A stretch of DNA of 60,780 bases. Origin: SXXH01 sp041165735 (GTDB lineage Bacteria; Planctomycetota; UBA1135; GCA-002686595). The stretch spans positions 1 to 60,780 of the forward strand of contig JBKDQQ010000046.1 of NCBI GenBank assembly GCA_046341775.1, read 5' to 3'. The notes beneath the pieces were generated by a model that did no database searches, was not told the origin of the DNA, and saw only the letters and a program-made list of their open reading frames with translations. The position numbers and the translations under genes are program-made. Shown in pieces: positions 1 to 8,190 of this stretch. How positions within the stretch are numbered: position 1 is the first letter of the stretch; the number at the start of each line of letters is the position of its first letter.

Positions 1-162
1 GGGCCAGCTCGCGAAGCAGGTGAAGAAGTCGAGGTACTCGCGGCCATCGCGCGCGTCCACCAGCCACGACCCGTGCGAACGCGCGAGGTCGAGCACGAAG
101 TCGAAGCCGTCGGCGAGCTGGTGGCGGGAGAGGGTGGGATGAACTTGGTCGGGGGCGATCAT
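1..162 (-). CDS. lat: L-lysine 6-transaminase (lysine epsilon-aminotransferase), N-terminal part
   Basis: The N-terminal 54 residues are present; the gene runs off the left edge. They resemble the start of lysine epsilon-aminotransferases: a VHPTLSRHQLADGF segment, then DLARSHGSWLVDA and a YLDFFTCFAS motif, matching the family pattern of a short lead followed by 'S.GS.LVDA..GR.YLD.F'. The family is PLP-dependent and moves the epsilon-amino group of lysine to 2-oxoglutarate, giving aminoadipate semialdehyde. The PLP lysine lies outside the window. The start is the ATG at 162-160; no clear Shine-Dalgarno precedes it. The upstream neighbour on the same strand is aldehyde-dehydrogenase-like, which fits a lysine catabolic pair. 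The assignment rests on the N-terminus only. Confidence 0.72.
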   Translation of the reverse strand, partial: MIAPDQVHPTLSRHQLADGFDFVLDLARSHGSWLVDARDGREYLDFFTCFASWP

Positions 163-338
163 GGCGATCCTCGGAGGGCGCTCGGAGGCTTTGGCATCGG
201 CTGCGGAAGCATCGGGTCTGCAGCCGCGCAGCCCAAGATTGTGCCCGGCGCCGCGGCCCGAGGCCACGCCGGGAACTTCCTTCCAGGCGCCGGGCCATGG
301 CGTTCAATGCAACTCGGTCAATTCGTGCCGCGATGCGG

Positions 339-1376
339 CTACATGCGCACGACAAGCACGACGGGGCCGGCGCAAGGCCGGTGCGCGAGGCTCGAGCGCA
401 GCGGCACGTGGAAGGCGAGTCGTCCGTGCTTGCCTGCCGCCGGAGGCACCACGGTCGCTCCGGCGATGCTCGCCTCCGCCGCCAGCTCCGCCGTGGTCGC
501 GGCGCCCTGTTCCTCGGCCAGCGCGAAGGGAGCGCGGCGATCGGGATGCGTCTCGAACGCCTCCAGCAAGGCGGTGGCGTAGGCGCCGTGGTCCTCGTCG
601 GCGACGAGCACGACATTGGGGATGCCCGCGCGAGCACCGCAGGCGCCGAGCTCGGCGTGGAAGACGGCCTCCACCACGCGCCGCGCGTGGGCGGTAGCAC
701 CTGTCCCACCCGGTGCGCGCACCACGCGCCCGTGCGGCGTGCGCCATGGCGCGTCGACTCCGACGAGCGAGCGATCGAGTCCTTGGAGGATGGCGAGCAG
801 GCCGGCGGGCAGGCGCTCCGCCAGCGGCAGCAGGCAGTCCCCTGCCGCGCACAAGCGCGGGTCCGGAGCGAGGATGCATGGCCGGCCGGCGACGAGCGCC
901 TCGACCACCGCCACCAGCAGGCCCTCGAGACCGGCGCTCCAATGCGGCGCGACGAGCTCCCAAGCGCGATCGTCGACCATGCCTCCGAAGAGCACGTCCG
1001 TCGACGGCGCTGGCTCAAGCCGCTCCAAGAGGCGCGCCCGCAGCGCCTCGTGCTGGACCGCCAACGCACGGCGAGCGCGTCCCGTGTTGCCGGCCAACTC
1101 GTCGTAGGCCGCCTCCGTCGGCGCACCCGCCCGCAACGCCTCCACCAAGGTCGCGCGCCGCTCGATCGCGGAACACGCACTCCACGCTCCCCGCGCCTCC
1201 TCCGCCGCCGAGCGCGCGGCATTCCATTCCCACGCCCCTGCCCTGGGCCAACGGCCGATCAGGCGGCCTGAGGCGGGCGCGAGGGCGTCGAAGGTGGCGC
1301 CGGAGCGGGCGGCGAGGCGTTGGCCGGAGATCCAGTGGCGTTGGCGAGCGTCCATCTCGATGCTGGTCCCGTTCAT
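339..1376 (-). CDS. Aldehyde-dehydrogenase-like protein, shortened and probably inactive
   Basis: About 345 residues from ATG 1376 (an alternative ATG lies at 1355). The N-terminus (HWISGQRL, then FDALAPASGRLIGRWPRA and an alanine-rich helix) follows the aldehyde dehydrogenase N-terminal pattern. The segment around residues 145-190 (ALVAGRPCILAPDP, LPAGLLAILQG) matches the NAD-binding part. Real members have about 490 residues and a catalytic cysteine in an 'F..GQ.C' motif after an ELGGK glutamate. Here an ELG remains, but the cysteine motif is replaced by charged sequence, and the protein stops at a TAG soon after an apparent 'GPV' motif. It sits just upstream of lat, where an active semialdehyde dehydrogenase would be expected. 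It could be a pseudoenzyme, a decayed gene or a distant paralogue. Confidence 0.5.
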   Translation of the reverse strand: MNGTSIEMDARQRHWISGQRLAARSGATFDALAPASGRLIGRWPRAGAWEWNAARSAAEEARGAWSACSAIERRATLVEALRAGAPTEAAYDELAGNTGRARRALAVQHEALRARLLERLEPAPSTDVLFGGMVDDRAWELVAPHWSAGLEGLLVAVVEALVAGRPCILAPDPRLCAAGDCLLPLAERLPAGLLAILQGLDRSLVGVDAPWRTPHGRVVRAPGGTGATAHARRVVEAVFHAELGACGARAGIPNVVLVADEDHGAYATALLEAFETHPDRRAPFALAEEQGAATTAELAAEASIAGATVVPPAAGKHGRLAFHVPLRSSLAHRPCAGPVVLVVRM

Positions 1377-1805
1377 TGTGCGCGACCGGACGGAGCCCGA
1401 GCGAGAAGAAGCCGCCAAGCTGCTGCCGCCTGTCCCGCATCCAGCGTCCATGACAATGAGGGCGGCGCAAGTCGCCGTCCAAGGCTCGACCTGGGTGCGT
1501 CTCGGAAGGCGCGCCGGAGGGCACAGGATCGGGTTGCGCCGCCTCGCCGACCCAGCAGACCCTCGACCGGGCGACGAGGCACCGGAACTAGCCGCCGCAG
1601 GAGCACGCACCTAGGCACGCACACCTGAACACCATGCCCCCTCGCGGTCGCGGTGGCCGCGACCGCCTGCGGGGCGCGTCGCGGGCCAGCGTGCCCGTCC
1701 TGGTGCGCGCCGACGCGTGCCTCGAGCCGTTCAACGACCCGCAGGTGGTCGCAAGGCCGGAGCACCACCGCGGGCGCGCACAATCAACGGGGCCAGCATC
1801 TCTGC
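1377..1805. other. Intergenic region between divergent genes, with a perfect hairpin
   Basis: No convincing gene is seen in these 430 bases. The notable element is a perfect 10-bp hairpin with a TGG loop at 1644-1666 (arms GCGGTCGCGG and CCGCGACCGC). It lies between divergently transcribed genes, so it does not obviously end either one. rpmH, which usually precedes rnpA, is not found here on either strand. Confidence 0.5.
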
Positions 1806-1811
1806 TAGGCT
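1806..1811 (+). promoter_or_regulatory. Putative -10 box TAGGCT, leaderless promoter of rnpA
   Basis: TAGGCT lies 6 bases before the GTG start of rnpA. No Shine-Dalgarno sequence fits in the gap. The same hexamer, or a TANNNT variant, sits 6-11 bases before nine other operon-leading starts in the window. Confidence 0.5.
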
Positions 1812-1817
1812 CACCCC

Positions 1818-2240
1818 GTGCCCTCCCCCCCGCGCCTGCGCTTCACCCGCCACATGCGCATGTCCTCCGGCAAGGACTTCGACCGCGCCTTCCGCTTCGG
1901 AGGCCGCGCGAAGGGCAAGCTCGTCTCGGTCGTCGCCTCCGCCAACGGCGGAGCACATACGCGCCTGGGCTTGTCCGTGGGTCGCGCCTGCTGGAAGGGG
2001 GCCGTGCAGCGCAATCGCGTGCGGCGCGTCTTCCGCGAGGCCTTTCGCCTGTCCTATGCGGACCTGCCCAAGGGCTGCGACCTCGTGCTCATGCCGGCGA
2101 CGCCCAAACTGGCGCCCACGCTGGGCGAGGTGCAGGCGGAGTTGGGGGCCTTGGCGCGCAAGGCTTGGGCCAAGCGCAAGGCGTCCGAAGGACCGCCGCG
2201 GGTCCGCGGCGACGCGGCCGGGGGAGCGCAAGGCACTTGA
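1818..2240 (+). CDS. rnpA: Ribonuclease P protein component
   Basis: A 140-residue basic protein that binds the RNase P RNA and helps mature tRNA 5' ends. It shows the family layout: a hydrophobic RFGGRAKGKLVSVVAS strand, the LGLSVGR strand, and the diagnostic RNR helix AVQRNRVRRVFREAFR, followed by DLVLMP. The tail after about residue 115 is a lysine/arginine-rich extension longer than in most family members. The start is GTG 1818, chosen for the -10 hexamer 6 bases upstream. Its TGA overlaps the TTG start of yidD (TTGA). The usual rpmH neighbour upstream is absent. Confidence 0.93.
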   Translation: MPSPPRLRFTRHMRMSSGKDFDRAFRFGGRAKGKLVSVVASANGGAHTRLGLSVGRACWKGAVQRNRVRRVFREAFRLSYADLPKGCDLVLMPATPKLAPTLGEVQAELGALARKAWAKRKASEGPPRVRGDAAGGAQGT

Positions 2241-2548
2241 GCGACGACCAGCGCGCCAATGTCGACGAACCGGGATCGCGCGCGGGAGGCCTGCCGTCCG
2301 CCGCCTCGACCGGGGCGTTCGTGCTGGGGCTGCCCATCCGCGCGTACCGGCGCTGGATCTCCCCCCTCAAGCCGCCGATGTGCCGCTTCGCGCCCACGTG
2401 CAGCCAGTACGCGCTCGAAGCGCTGCACGTCCACGGCTTGTTCAAGGGCGGCGCGCTTGCCTTGTGGCGCGTCTGCAGGTGTCATCCCTTCTCCGAACCA
2501 GGCCCCGATCCCGTGCCTCCCCGCCGCGACTCCGCCAGCCAACGATGA
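2237..2548 (+). CDS. yidD: Membrane protein insertion efficiency factor YidD
   Basis: 103 residues with the full YidD signature: an amphipathic start, IRAYRRWISPLKPP, CRFAPTCSQYALEAL with its conserved cysteines, then KGGALALWRVCRCHPF. The family works at the inner membrane next to the YidC insertase. The start is TTG 2237, inside the rnpA stop (TTGA), so translation is probably coupled. A further 4-base ATGA overlap links it to the lipoprotein gene downstream. In many bacteria yidC follows directly; here yidC lies about 29 kb away with mnmE. The C-terminal tail of about 18 residues after HPF is proline/arginine-rich and probably disordered. Confidence 0.92.
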   Translation: MSDDQRANVDEPGSRAGGLPSAASTGAFVLGLPIRAYRRWISPLKPPMCRFAPTCSQYALEALHVHGLFKGGALALWRVCRCHPFSEPGPDPVPPRRDSASQR

Positions 2549-3669
2549 ACCAGACCCGACTTCTAGCCACCAGCTCCCTCCTGCTCTTGTCCGCCTGCGG
2601 CTCGACGAAAGCGGGCTTGGTCGAGGCTTCCAGCAGCCGCGCCAAGGCGCCCAGTGATCCCACCGCGGGCCTCGAGCGCGTCGACCACCTGATCCTGGAA
2701 GGCGAAACGCACTTCGCCGGCTTGTGGAAGGTCACGAGCGGCATCGAGAACGCCGCCGAGGGCTACTGGAGCTTCGATGGCTCGCGGCTCGTCATGCAAG
2801 TGACGGACAAGAGCGGCGGCTGCGACCGCATCTGGACCACCGATGGACGCGGCGGCTTGACGCCGGTCTCCAACGGCAAGGGCGTGACCACTTGCGCGTA
2901 CTTCCTGCCGGGCGACCAGGAGGTGATCTACGCTTCGACGCAAGCCTTCCACGCCGACTGCCCGCCCCCGCCCGACAAGAGCCAAGGCTACGTCTGGGCG
3001 ATCCATCCCGAGTACGACATCTACGCCAAGGACCTCGCCTCCGGCGCGGAACGCGCGGTGACCACCGATTGGGGCTACGACGCGGAGGCCACGGTGTCCC
3101 CCGCGGGCGACCGCATGGTCTACACGAGCACGAAGAGCGGCGACCTCGAGCTGTGGACCGCCAACCTCGACGGCGGCGACGCGCGCCAAGTCACCGACGA
3201 AATCGGCTACGACGGCGGCGCCTTCTTCAGCCATGACGGCAAGCGGTTGGTGTTCCGCTCGACGAGCTTCACGCCGGAGAAGCGCGACGCGGAGATCGCC
3301 GAGTACAAGGCGCTCTTGAAGCGCTGGCTGGTGCGCCCTTCGCGCATGGAGATCATGGTCTGCGACGTGGACGGCTCCAACCGCCGCCAGGTGACCAACC
3401 TCGGGCGCGCCAACTTCGCGCCCTACTTCCACCCGGACGACAAGCGCATCATCTTCTCCACCAACCACGCCGATCCCGATCGTCGCGGCCGCAACTTCGA
3501 CCTCTACTCCATCGACCTCGATGGCGGGAACCTCGAGCGCGTCACGCGCCACGAGGAGTTCGACGGGTTCCCGATGTTCTCGCCCGACGGGCGTTGGCTG
3601 GTCTTCGCCTCGAATCGCGGCGCCACGCGCTCGGGCGAGACGAACCTCTACATCGCGCGTTGGAAGTGA
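2545..3669 (+). CDS. Secreted PD40/TolB-like beta-propeller lipoprotein
   Basis: 374 residues. The N-terminus is a short lipoprotein signal peptide ending LLLLSAC, so the mature protein should be lipid-anchored at Cys18. The rest is a string of WD40-like PD40 repeats, seen as SPAGDRMVYTS, SHDGKRLVFRS, HPDDKRIIFST and SPDGRWLVFAS, the TolB-type propeller pattern. Such propellers bind partners or ligands and are rarely enzymes; no substrate can be named. The ATG overlaps the yidD stop (ATGA). A bidirectional hairpin terminator follows 9 bases after the stop. The pairing with rnpA-yidD suggests only shared expression. Confidence 0.82.
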   Translation: MNQTRLLATSSLLLLSACGSTKAGLVEASSSRAKAPSDPTAGLERVDHLILEGETHFAGLWKVTSGIENAAEGYWSFDGSRLVMQVTDKSGGCDRIWTTDGRGGLTPVSNGKGVTTCAYFLPGDQEVIYASTQAFHADCPPPPDKSQGYVWAIHPEYDIYAKDLASGAERAVTTDWGYDAEATVSPAGDRMVYTSTKSGDLELWTANLDGGDARQVTDEIGYDGGAFFSHDGKRLVFRSTSFTPEKRDAEIAEYKALLKRWLVRPSRMEIMVCDVDGSNRRQVTNLGRANFAPYFHPDDKRIIFSTNHADPDRRGRNFDLYSIDLDGGNLERVTRHEEFDGFPMFSPDGRWLVFASNRGATRSGETNLYIARWK

Positions 3670-3677
3670 GGTGGCGT

Positions 3678-3700
3678 CGGGGCGCGTTCAGCGCGCCCCG
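3678..3700. terminator. Bidirectional hairpin terminator between convergent genes
   Basis: A perfect 9-bp stem (CGGGGCGCG / CGCGCCCCG) with loop TTCAG, 9 bases past the stop of the propeller gene. The stop codon of the opposing M28 gene (3688-3690) lies in the loop, so the hairpin straddles the end of that reading frame. There is no U-tract. Confidence 0.6.
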
Positions 3701-5559
3701 CGGCTGCCGAGCGTCACGGCCACGCGCTCGAGCTGGCCGTCGCGCAAGTAGCCTACCTGCACCAGATCGCCCGGCTTCTTGGTCTGGAGCACCCACATGA
3801 AGTCGTAGATGTCCTTGACCTCGACTTCGTCCATCTTCACGAGCACGTCGCCCTTCAAGAGACCCGCCTTCTCCGCGGGGCTGCCCGACGAAGTGCCGTC
3901 GAGCAGCACGCCTTCGCGGTCCCAAGCGTAGTTCGGCATCGAACCGAACCAGGAGGAGAAGCCGCTGCGCACCTCGCGCCGTCCCTTGTCGTCGAGCTTG
4001 GGCGCGACGTAGGCGAGCTTCGGCGCCGCGCCGATGGCGCGCACGACCGCCTCGGACATCAAGACGACCTTGGCGCAACCCTCGGCCTCGAACTTCTCGT
4101 GGTCGTCGGAGGGCTTGTGGTAGTCCTCGTGCAGGCCGGTGAAGAAGTGCAGCGCGGGCACCTCGCGCTTGAGGAAGGTGGCGTGGTCGCTAGAGCCGCC
4201 GAAGGAGGAGCCAGAGGCGTTCTGCGACAGCTTGAGCTCCGCCTGCGCGGCGGCGCGCTCGAGGAGCGGTGGGAACTCGGCCGCGCTGCCGGCGGCGAGC
4301 ACCTGCAAGTTGCCGTCCTTGGCGCGCCCGACCATGTCGTAGTTGAGGTAGGCGACGACGCCCGCCAGCGGCGTGGTCGGTTGCTGCGCCCAATGCTCGC
4401 TTCCCAGGAGGCCCATCTCCTCCGCGGTCCACCACGCGTACAGGATGTCGCAGGGCGGCGCCTCGAGCGAAGAGCCGAACACGCGCGCCAGCTCGAGCAC
4501 GGCGGCGCTGCCCGAGGCGTTGTCGTCGGCGCCGTTGTGGATGGCGCGCGCCCCGCCGTGCAGCGAGCCCGAGCCGCCCCAGCCCAGGTGGTCGTAGTGC
4601 GCGCCGACGACGATCGTGCGCGAGCGATCGACGCCTGCCTGCCGCGCCAGCACGTTGCGCGCGAGCGCCTTGCCGCCGTCGATGTCGCACACGAGGCGCG
4701 CGCGCGCGCCGATGTCGAGCTTGACGCCGCCCGCGGGCACGCGCAGCGCGCCCTCGAGATCGCCGCCGACCAGTCGGGCGCCCGCGCGTCGGGACAGGGC
4801 GATCGCCGGCAGGCGCGCCTTGCCGCCTCCGCCACCAGCGTCGAAGGCGAAGGGCGCCTCGCCCGTTCCGCGCGAGACGACCACCACGCCCACCGCGCCC
4901 CGACGGCGCGCGGTCACGACCTTGTGGAAGATGGTGCCGCCGCCGAGCCAGCGGCTGGCGTCGCTGGCGATCTTCGCGTCGGACTTCGCGTCGGACTTCG
5001 GCGCCGCCTCGCCCTCGCGCGGCGCGGGCTCGGGCGGCGTGCCGCGCACGATGACGGCGATCTTGCCCGCCACGTCGCGCCCGGCGTAGTCGTCCCAACC
5101 CTGCGCGGGGTCCTCGATGCCGAATCCAAGCCATTCGAGGGGCGCCTCGACGACGCCCGCTTCGCCGCAAGCGAGGGGTTGCACGTCGTCGGCGCCGGTC
5201 CACGCGAGAGGAGCGCCCTCGAAGGCGATGTCGAGGCGCGACTCGCCTCCGTCCTTGGGCTCGAGTTCCACCTCGAAGTCCTGGAACCACTGGTTGGAAC
5301 CCGCGGGCTCGAGTCCGATCTCGGCGCACTGCCGCGCCAGCCAGTCGGCGGCCTCCAAGGCGCCGGGTTCGCCCGCGCGTCGTCCGGCGCGCGCGTCGTC
5401 GGAGAGCCAGCGCACGTCGGCCTCGAGGCGCCGCGCGCCGGCCGACAATCGCGCGGCGAGCGCGGAGTCGGATGCGTCGGCGGAGTGGGAGGCGGGATCG
5501 ACCGTGGACCGTTCGGAGGCGCAGGCGGCGAGCAGGGCGAGCAGCAGGAGGCGCTTCAT
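3688..5559 (-). CDS. M28 family metallopeptidase with PA domain and C-terminal PDZ, lipoprotein
   Basis: 623 residues with a lipoprotein signal (MKRLLLLALLAAC). Residues ~130-285 form a PA-like insert (VAGKIAVIVRG, VGVVVVSRG). The M28 zinc peptidase core follows: GAHYDHLGWGG with its His/Asp ligand, NGADDNASGSAAVLELAR, WTAEEMGLLGSEHW, LNYDMVGR and a late HxxxD-rich segment (YHKPSDDHEKFE). Residues ~540-620 form a PDZ domain (SPAEKAGLLKGDVLVKMDEVEV). It is probably an envelope-anchored aminopeptidase; the PDZ may bind peptides. The start ATG 5559 is preceded by TATCCT 7 bases upstream. The gene is single and convergent with the propeller lipoprotein. Confidence 0.9.
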   Translation of the reverse strand: MKRLLLLALLAACASERSTVDPASHSADASDSALAARLSAGARRLEADVRWLSDDARAGRRAGEPGALEAADWLARQCAEIGLEPAGSNQWFQDFEVELEPKDGGESRLDIAFEGAPLAWTGADDVQPLACGEAGVVEAPLEWLGFGIEDPAQGWDDYAGRDVAGKIAVIVRGTPPEPAPREGEAAPKSDAKSDAKIASDASRWLGGGTIFHKVVTARRRGAVGVVVVSRGTGEAPFAFDAGGGGGKARLPAIALSRRAGARLVGGDLEGALRVPAGGVKLDIGARARLVCDIDGGKALARNVLARQAGVDRSRTIVVGAHYDHLGWGGSGSLHGGARAIHNGADDNASGSAAVLELARVFGSSLEAPPCDILYAWWTAEEMGLLGSEHWAQQPTTPLAGVVAYLNYDMVGRAKDGNLQVLAAGSAAEFPPLLERAAAQAELKLSQNASGSSFGGSSDHATFLKREVPALHFFTGLHEDYHKPSDDHEKFEAEGCAKVVLMSEAVVRAIGAAPKLAYVAPKLDDKGRREVRSGFSSWFGSMPNYAWDREGVLLDGTSSGSPAEKAGLLKGDVLVKMDEVEVKDIYDFMWVLQTKKPGDLVQVGYLRDGQLERVAVTLGSRGAR

Positions 5560-5566
5560 GGCGTGG

Positions 5567-5572
5567 AGGATA
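5567..5572 (-). promoter_or_regulatory. Putative -10 box TATCCT, leaderless promoter of the M28 peptidase gene
   Basis: On the minus strand TATCCT ends 7 bases before the ATG at 5559. The same hexamer, at a 6-base gap, precedes the gene at 9027. Confidence 0.5.
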
Positions 5573-5631
5573 GGCTGGCCGACGTCCCGGGTCGACGCGT
5601 GCTCGGACGGAAAGGCGCAAGGGAGCCGCCC

Positions 5632-5673
5632 GCTCCGTGCAGACGGCTCCGTGCAGACGGCTCCGTGCAGGAC
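5632..5673. repeat. 14-bp tandem repeat, three copies
   Basis: The unit GCTCCGTGCAGACG occurs at 5632-5645 and 5646-5659, with a third copy starting at 5660 that changes after GCTCCGTGCAG. It lies between the divergent M28 and YfhO-like genes, upstream of both promoters. Confidence 0.8.
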
Positions 5674-5701
5674 GCGACGGGCGCGCGCGGTGCGCGACCA
5701 C

Positions 5702-5707
5702 TAGACT
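5702..5707 (+). promoter_or_regulatory. Putative -10 box TAGACT of the YfhO-like gene
   Basis: TAGACT sits 11 bases before the TTG start at 5719, the longest gap in the set of -10-like hexamers seen here. There is no Shine-Dalgarno sequence in the gap. Confidence 0.4.
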
Positions 5708-5718
5708 GCCGGGGTCGC

Positions 5719-8190
5719 TTGGCCCCCCACCGCACCTCGATCCTGCGCCATCCTCTCCTGCGCCATCCTCTGACGTGGCTGTGCCTGCTGCCGCTGCTTC
5801 TGGTCGGCAGGCGCATCCTCGCGGGCGAGGCGTTCGTGGCGGGCGCGCCCGCCGCCTTCGAACCGTGGAGCCTCGAGGATCCCGAGCGGGCGGCGCGCGC
5901 CCGCGAAAGGCTGGACGCCCACGCCATCGACAGCCTCGCGCCGGTCTGGAGCGACCGCGTCGCCGCGCGCGAGTCGCTCGCGCAGGGCTCCGCGCCGAGT
6001 TGGGACCACCGCGCCGGACTGGGCGCGCCGCTGGGCGGCCAGAGCGTGGCCGGCCTGTGGTACCCGCCGAACCTGGCGACGCTGTGGCTCCCGCCCGAAC
6101 AAGCCGCGGGTTGGTTGGCGCTCTTGTCCTGTTGGCTGGCGGGAGCGGCGTTCCACTCGCTGGCGCGCGCGCGCGGGATCGAAGCGCGCGCGGCGCTGGT
6201 CGCGGCGCTGGCCTGGCAGGGCGGCTCGTGGGCGCTGGCGCACCTGCACCTGTCAAGTAAACTTGACAGCCTCTCGTGGATGCTGCTGGCCGGCGCGGCC
6301 TTGCAGTCCCATCTCGCGGGACGCGCGCGCATGCTGCCGGCCATGTCGGCCTGCGTCGGCCTGTCGTTCCTCGCCGGATTCCCCCAGTTGGCGGCGCTGG
6401 GCGTGGCGGCGCTCGTGCTGCAGGCGCTCGCGGCGGCGACCTTCGAACGAGTCTCGTGGAGGCGCGTGGCGCTCGTGCCGCCGATGCTCTGCGCCGGCGC
6501 CGCGCTGGCGGCTCCCTGGCTGCTGCCCCTCCTCGAGGCGAGCGCCAACTCGCTGCGCCAGGCGCAGGGAACGCTGCAACTCGAACTCGGGCGCCTGCCC
6601 GTCGGAGCGCTGGCGAGCCTCGTCGTGCCCGACCTCTTCGGCGCGCCCCAGGACGGCGTGTGGGCCCCGGCGAACGCCATGGCGTGGATCGCCACGCGCA
6701 GCGTGGCCTTGGCGTCGAGCGCCAACGGCCTGGAGTGGAACCTGCACCTGGGCGCGCTGCTCCTCGCCGCCGCCGGAGCGGCGCTCTCGCGCCCGTCGCG
6801 ACGCCTCGCCGCGCCGCTCCTCCTCGCGCTCGCGAGCCTCGCCTTCGCGCTGCAGCTGCCGCCGTTCGATTGGCTGGCGGGCTTGCCCGGCTTGTCGAGC
6901 GGCGCGCCATCCCGCGCGGGCGCCTACGCGCTGGTCGGCCTCGCCTGGCTGGCGGCGCACGGCATCGAGGGCTGGCTCGCGGGCGATCGTCGCGTGATCG
7001 GCGTCGGGACGGCGATCCTCGTCGCGCTCGCGCTCGCCTGCGGTGCGCTCGCCCTGCGCGTCGATCCGCAGCGCCACGCGGCCGAGCTCGTGGACCATTG
7101 GATGGCCTTGCACGAGGTGGGCCGGGCCACCGTCGAAGGCACGCTGCCGACCATGGAGCTCGCGCGGCAGCTCGAGTTGCTGGCGCGCCACGCCTGGCTC
7201 GGAGCCGCCCTGGCGGGCGTCGCGCTCGGCGCGTTGTGGCTCGCGCGACTCCAGGCGCGTCGCGCCGCGCCGCTGCTCGCGCTGGGCGCCTTGGCGGGCG
7301 TTCCGTGGCTCGCCGCGGGGCGCGCCTCGGCGCAGGAGATCGGGCCCGGGGGCTTCTTGCCGCCATCGGAGCTGGTCGAGGCCGCGCGCGCGGCCTGCGG
7401 CGACGGGCGCATCGCGCGCCACGACCGCAGCCTGTCCGGCGTGCAGGACGTGGAGCGCCTGCTGCGACCCGGGCTCGCGCAAGCAGCCGGCATCGCCGAC
7501 CTCACGCCGTGGATCGTGTTCCAGCCGCGCACGCTCGTGGAGGCGTGGACGCGCGCCGATCCCGCGTCGGCCTGGCGCAGCGGCATCGCGCGCGCCACCA
7601 GCCTGTCCGCGCTGGAAGGCCGCATCGCCGACGAGCTGCGCATCACCGCCGTCCTCGCGCGCGAACGCCTCGACTCGCCGCGGCTGTCCGTCGTGGCCGC
7701 GCGCGACGGATTCGTCGTGCACGCGCGCTCGGGCTCCAGACCGCTGGCGAGCTTCGTCGACGGACTGCGGTTGCACGACGGCGATTCCGCGCTGCTGTCG
7801 GCGCTGGAATCCGACGAGCCCGGCGTGCACGCGACGCGACGCGAGCTGCAGCGCGTCGGCCTCGTCGATCCCGGCGCCGGAAGCGTGGAGCGCGAGCTCG
7901 CCTGGACGCGTCCCGCGCCGGACGAGCTGGTCGTCGAGCTCTCCGGCCTCGGAGCCGGCTTCGTCGTGTGCCGCGAGCAATGGGCGCCCGGCTGGCGCGC
8001 GCGCGTCGATGGCGTCGACGCGCCGGTGCTGCGCGTGAACCACGCCTTGCGCGCGGTGCCCGTGCCCGCCGGCGCGCGGCGCGTGGAGCTGCGCCACGCC
8101 GACGAGCAGGCGCTGCTCGGACTCCTCGTGTCGCTGCTCGCGGCGGCGGCGCTGCTCTTGGCGTGGCGCGCCGAACGGAGCACGCCTTGA
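5719..8190 (+). CDS. YfhO-like polytopic membrane protein
   Basis: 823 residues. Many hydrophobic helices fill the first two thirds (for example WLCLLPLLLVG, WLALLSCWLAGAAF, ALGVAALVLQALAA), with extracytoplasmic loops bearing YPPNLATLW and PDLFG motifs. The soluble C-terminal region ends with WAPGWRARVDG, RAVPVPAGARRVELRH and a last helix, the hallmark of the YfhO family. YfhO proteins are GT-C-type glycosyltransferase-like proteins linked to cell-wall glycan or lipoteichoic acid glycosylation; the substrate here is unknown. The TTG 5719 start is chosen because TAGACT precedes it and the first helix follows. A 15-bp duplication at 5741-5770 gives an in-frame 5-residue repeat. An 18-bp palindrome lies at 6251-6268. 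The stop overlaps the next gene (TTGA). Confidence 0.78.
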   Translation: MAPHRTSILRHPLLRHPLTWLCLLPLLLVGRRILAGEAFVAGAPAAFEPWSLEDPERAARARERLDAHAIDSLAPVWSDRVAARESLAQGSAPSWDHRAGLGAPLGGQSVAGLWYPPNLATLWLPPEQAAGWLALLSCWLAGAAFHSLARARGIEARAALVAALAWQGGSWALAHLHLSSKLDSLSWMLLAGAALQSHLAGRARMLPAMSACVGLSFLAGFPQLAALGVAALVLQALAAATFERVSWRRVALVPPMLCAGAALAAPWLLPLLEASANSLRQAQGTLQLELGRLPVGALASLVVPDLFGAPQDGVWAPANAMAWIATRSVALASSANGLEWNLHLGALLLAAAGAALSRPSRRLAAPLLLALASLAFALQLPPFDWLAGLPGLSSGAPSRAGAYALVGLAWLAAHGIEGWLAGDRRVIGVGTAILVALALACGALALRVDPQRHAAELVDHWMALHEVGRATVEGTLPTMELARQLELLARHAWLGAALAGVALGALWLARLQARRAAPLLALGALAGVPWLAAGRASAQEIGPGGFLPPSELVEAARAACGDGRIARHDRSLSGVQDVERLLRPGLAQAAGIADLTPWIVFQPRTLVEAWTRADPASAWRSGIARATSLSALEGRIADELRITAVLARERLDSPRLSVVAARDGFVVHARSGSRPLASFVDGLRLHDGDSALLSALESDEPGVHATRRELQRVGLVDPGAGSVERELAWTRPAPDELVVELSGLGAGFVVCREQWAPGWRARVDGVDAPVLRVNHALRAVPVPAGARRVELRHADEQALLGLLVSLLAAAALLLAWRAERSTP
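6251..6268. repeat. 18-bp A+T-rich palindrome, copy 1
   Basis: TGTCAAGTAAACTTGACA: perfect 8-base arms around AA, inside the YfhO-like gene. It encodes L-S-S-K-L-D-S using tca, agt, aaa and ctt, codons unlike the surrounding G/C-ending ones. Best-preserved member of a seven-copy family (also 16094, 31276, 35156, 35266, 39153 and 56407). Confidence 0.85.

Noticed and set aside
1377..1817. rpmH or dnaA upstream of rnpA
   Set aside because: Searched both strands for the short basic L34 pattern and for DnaA motifs; neither is present.
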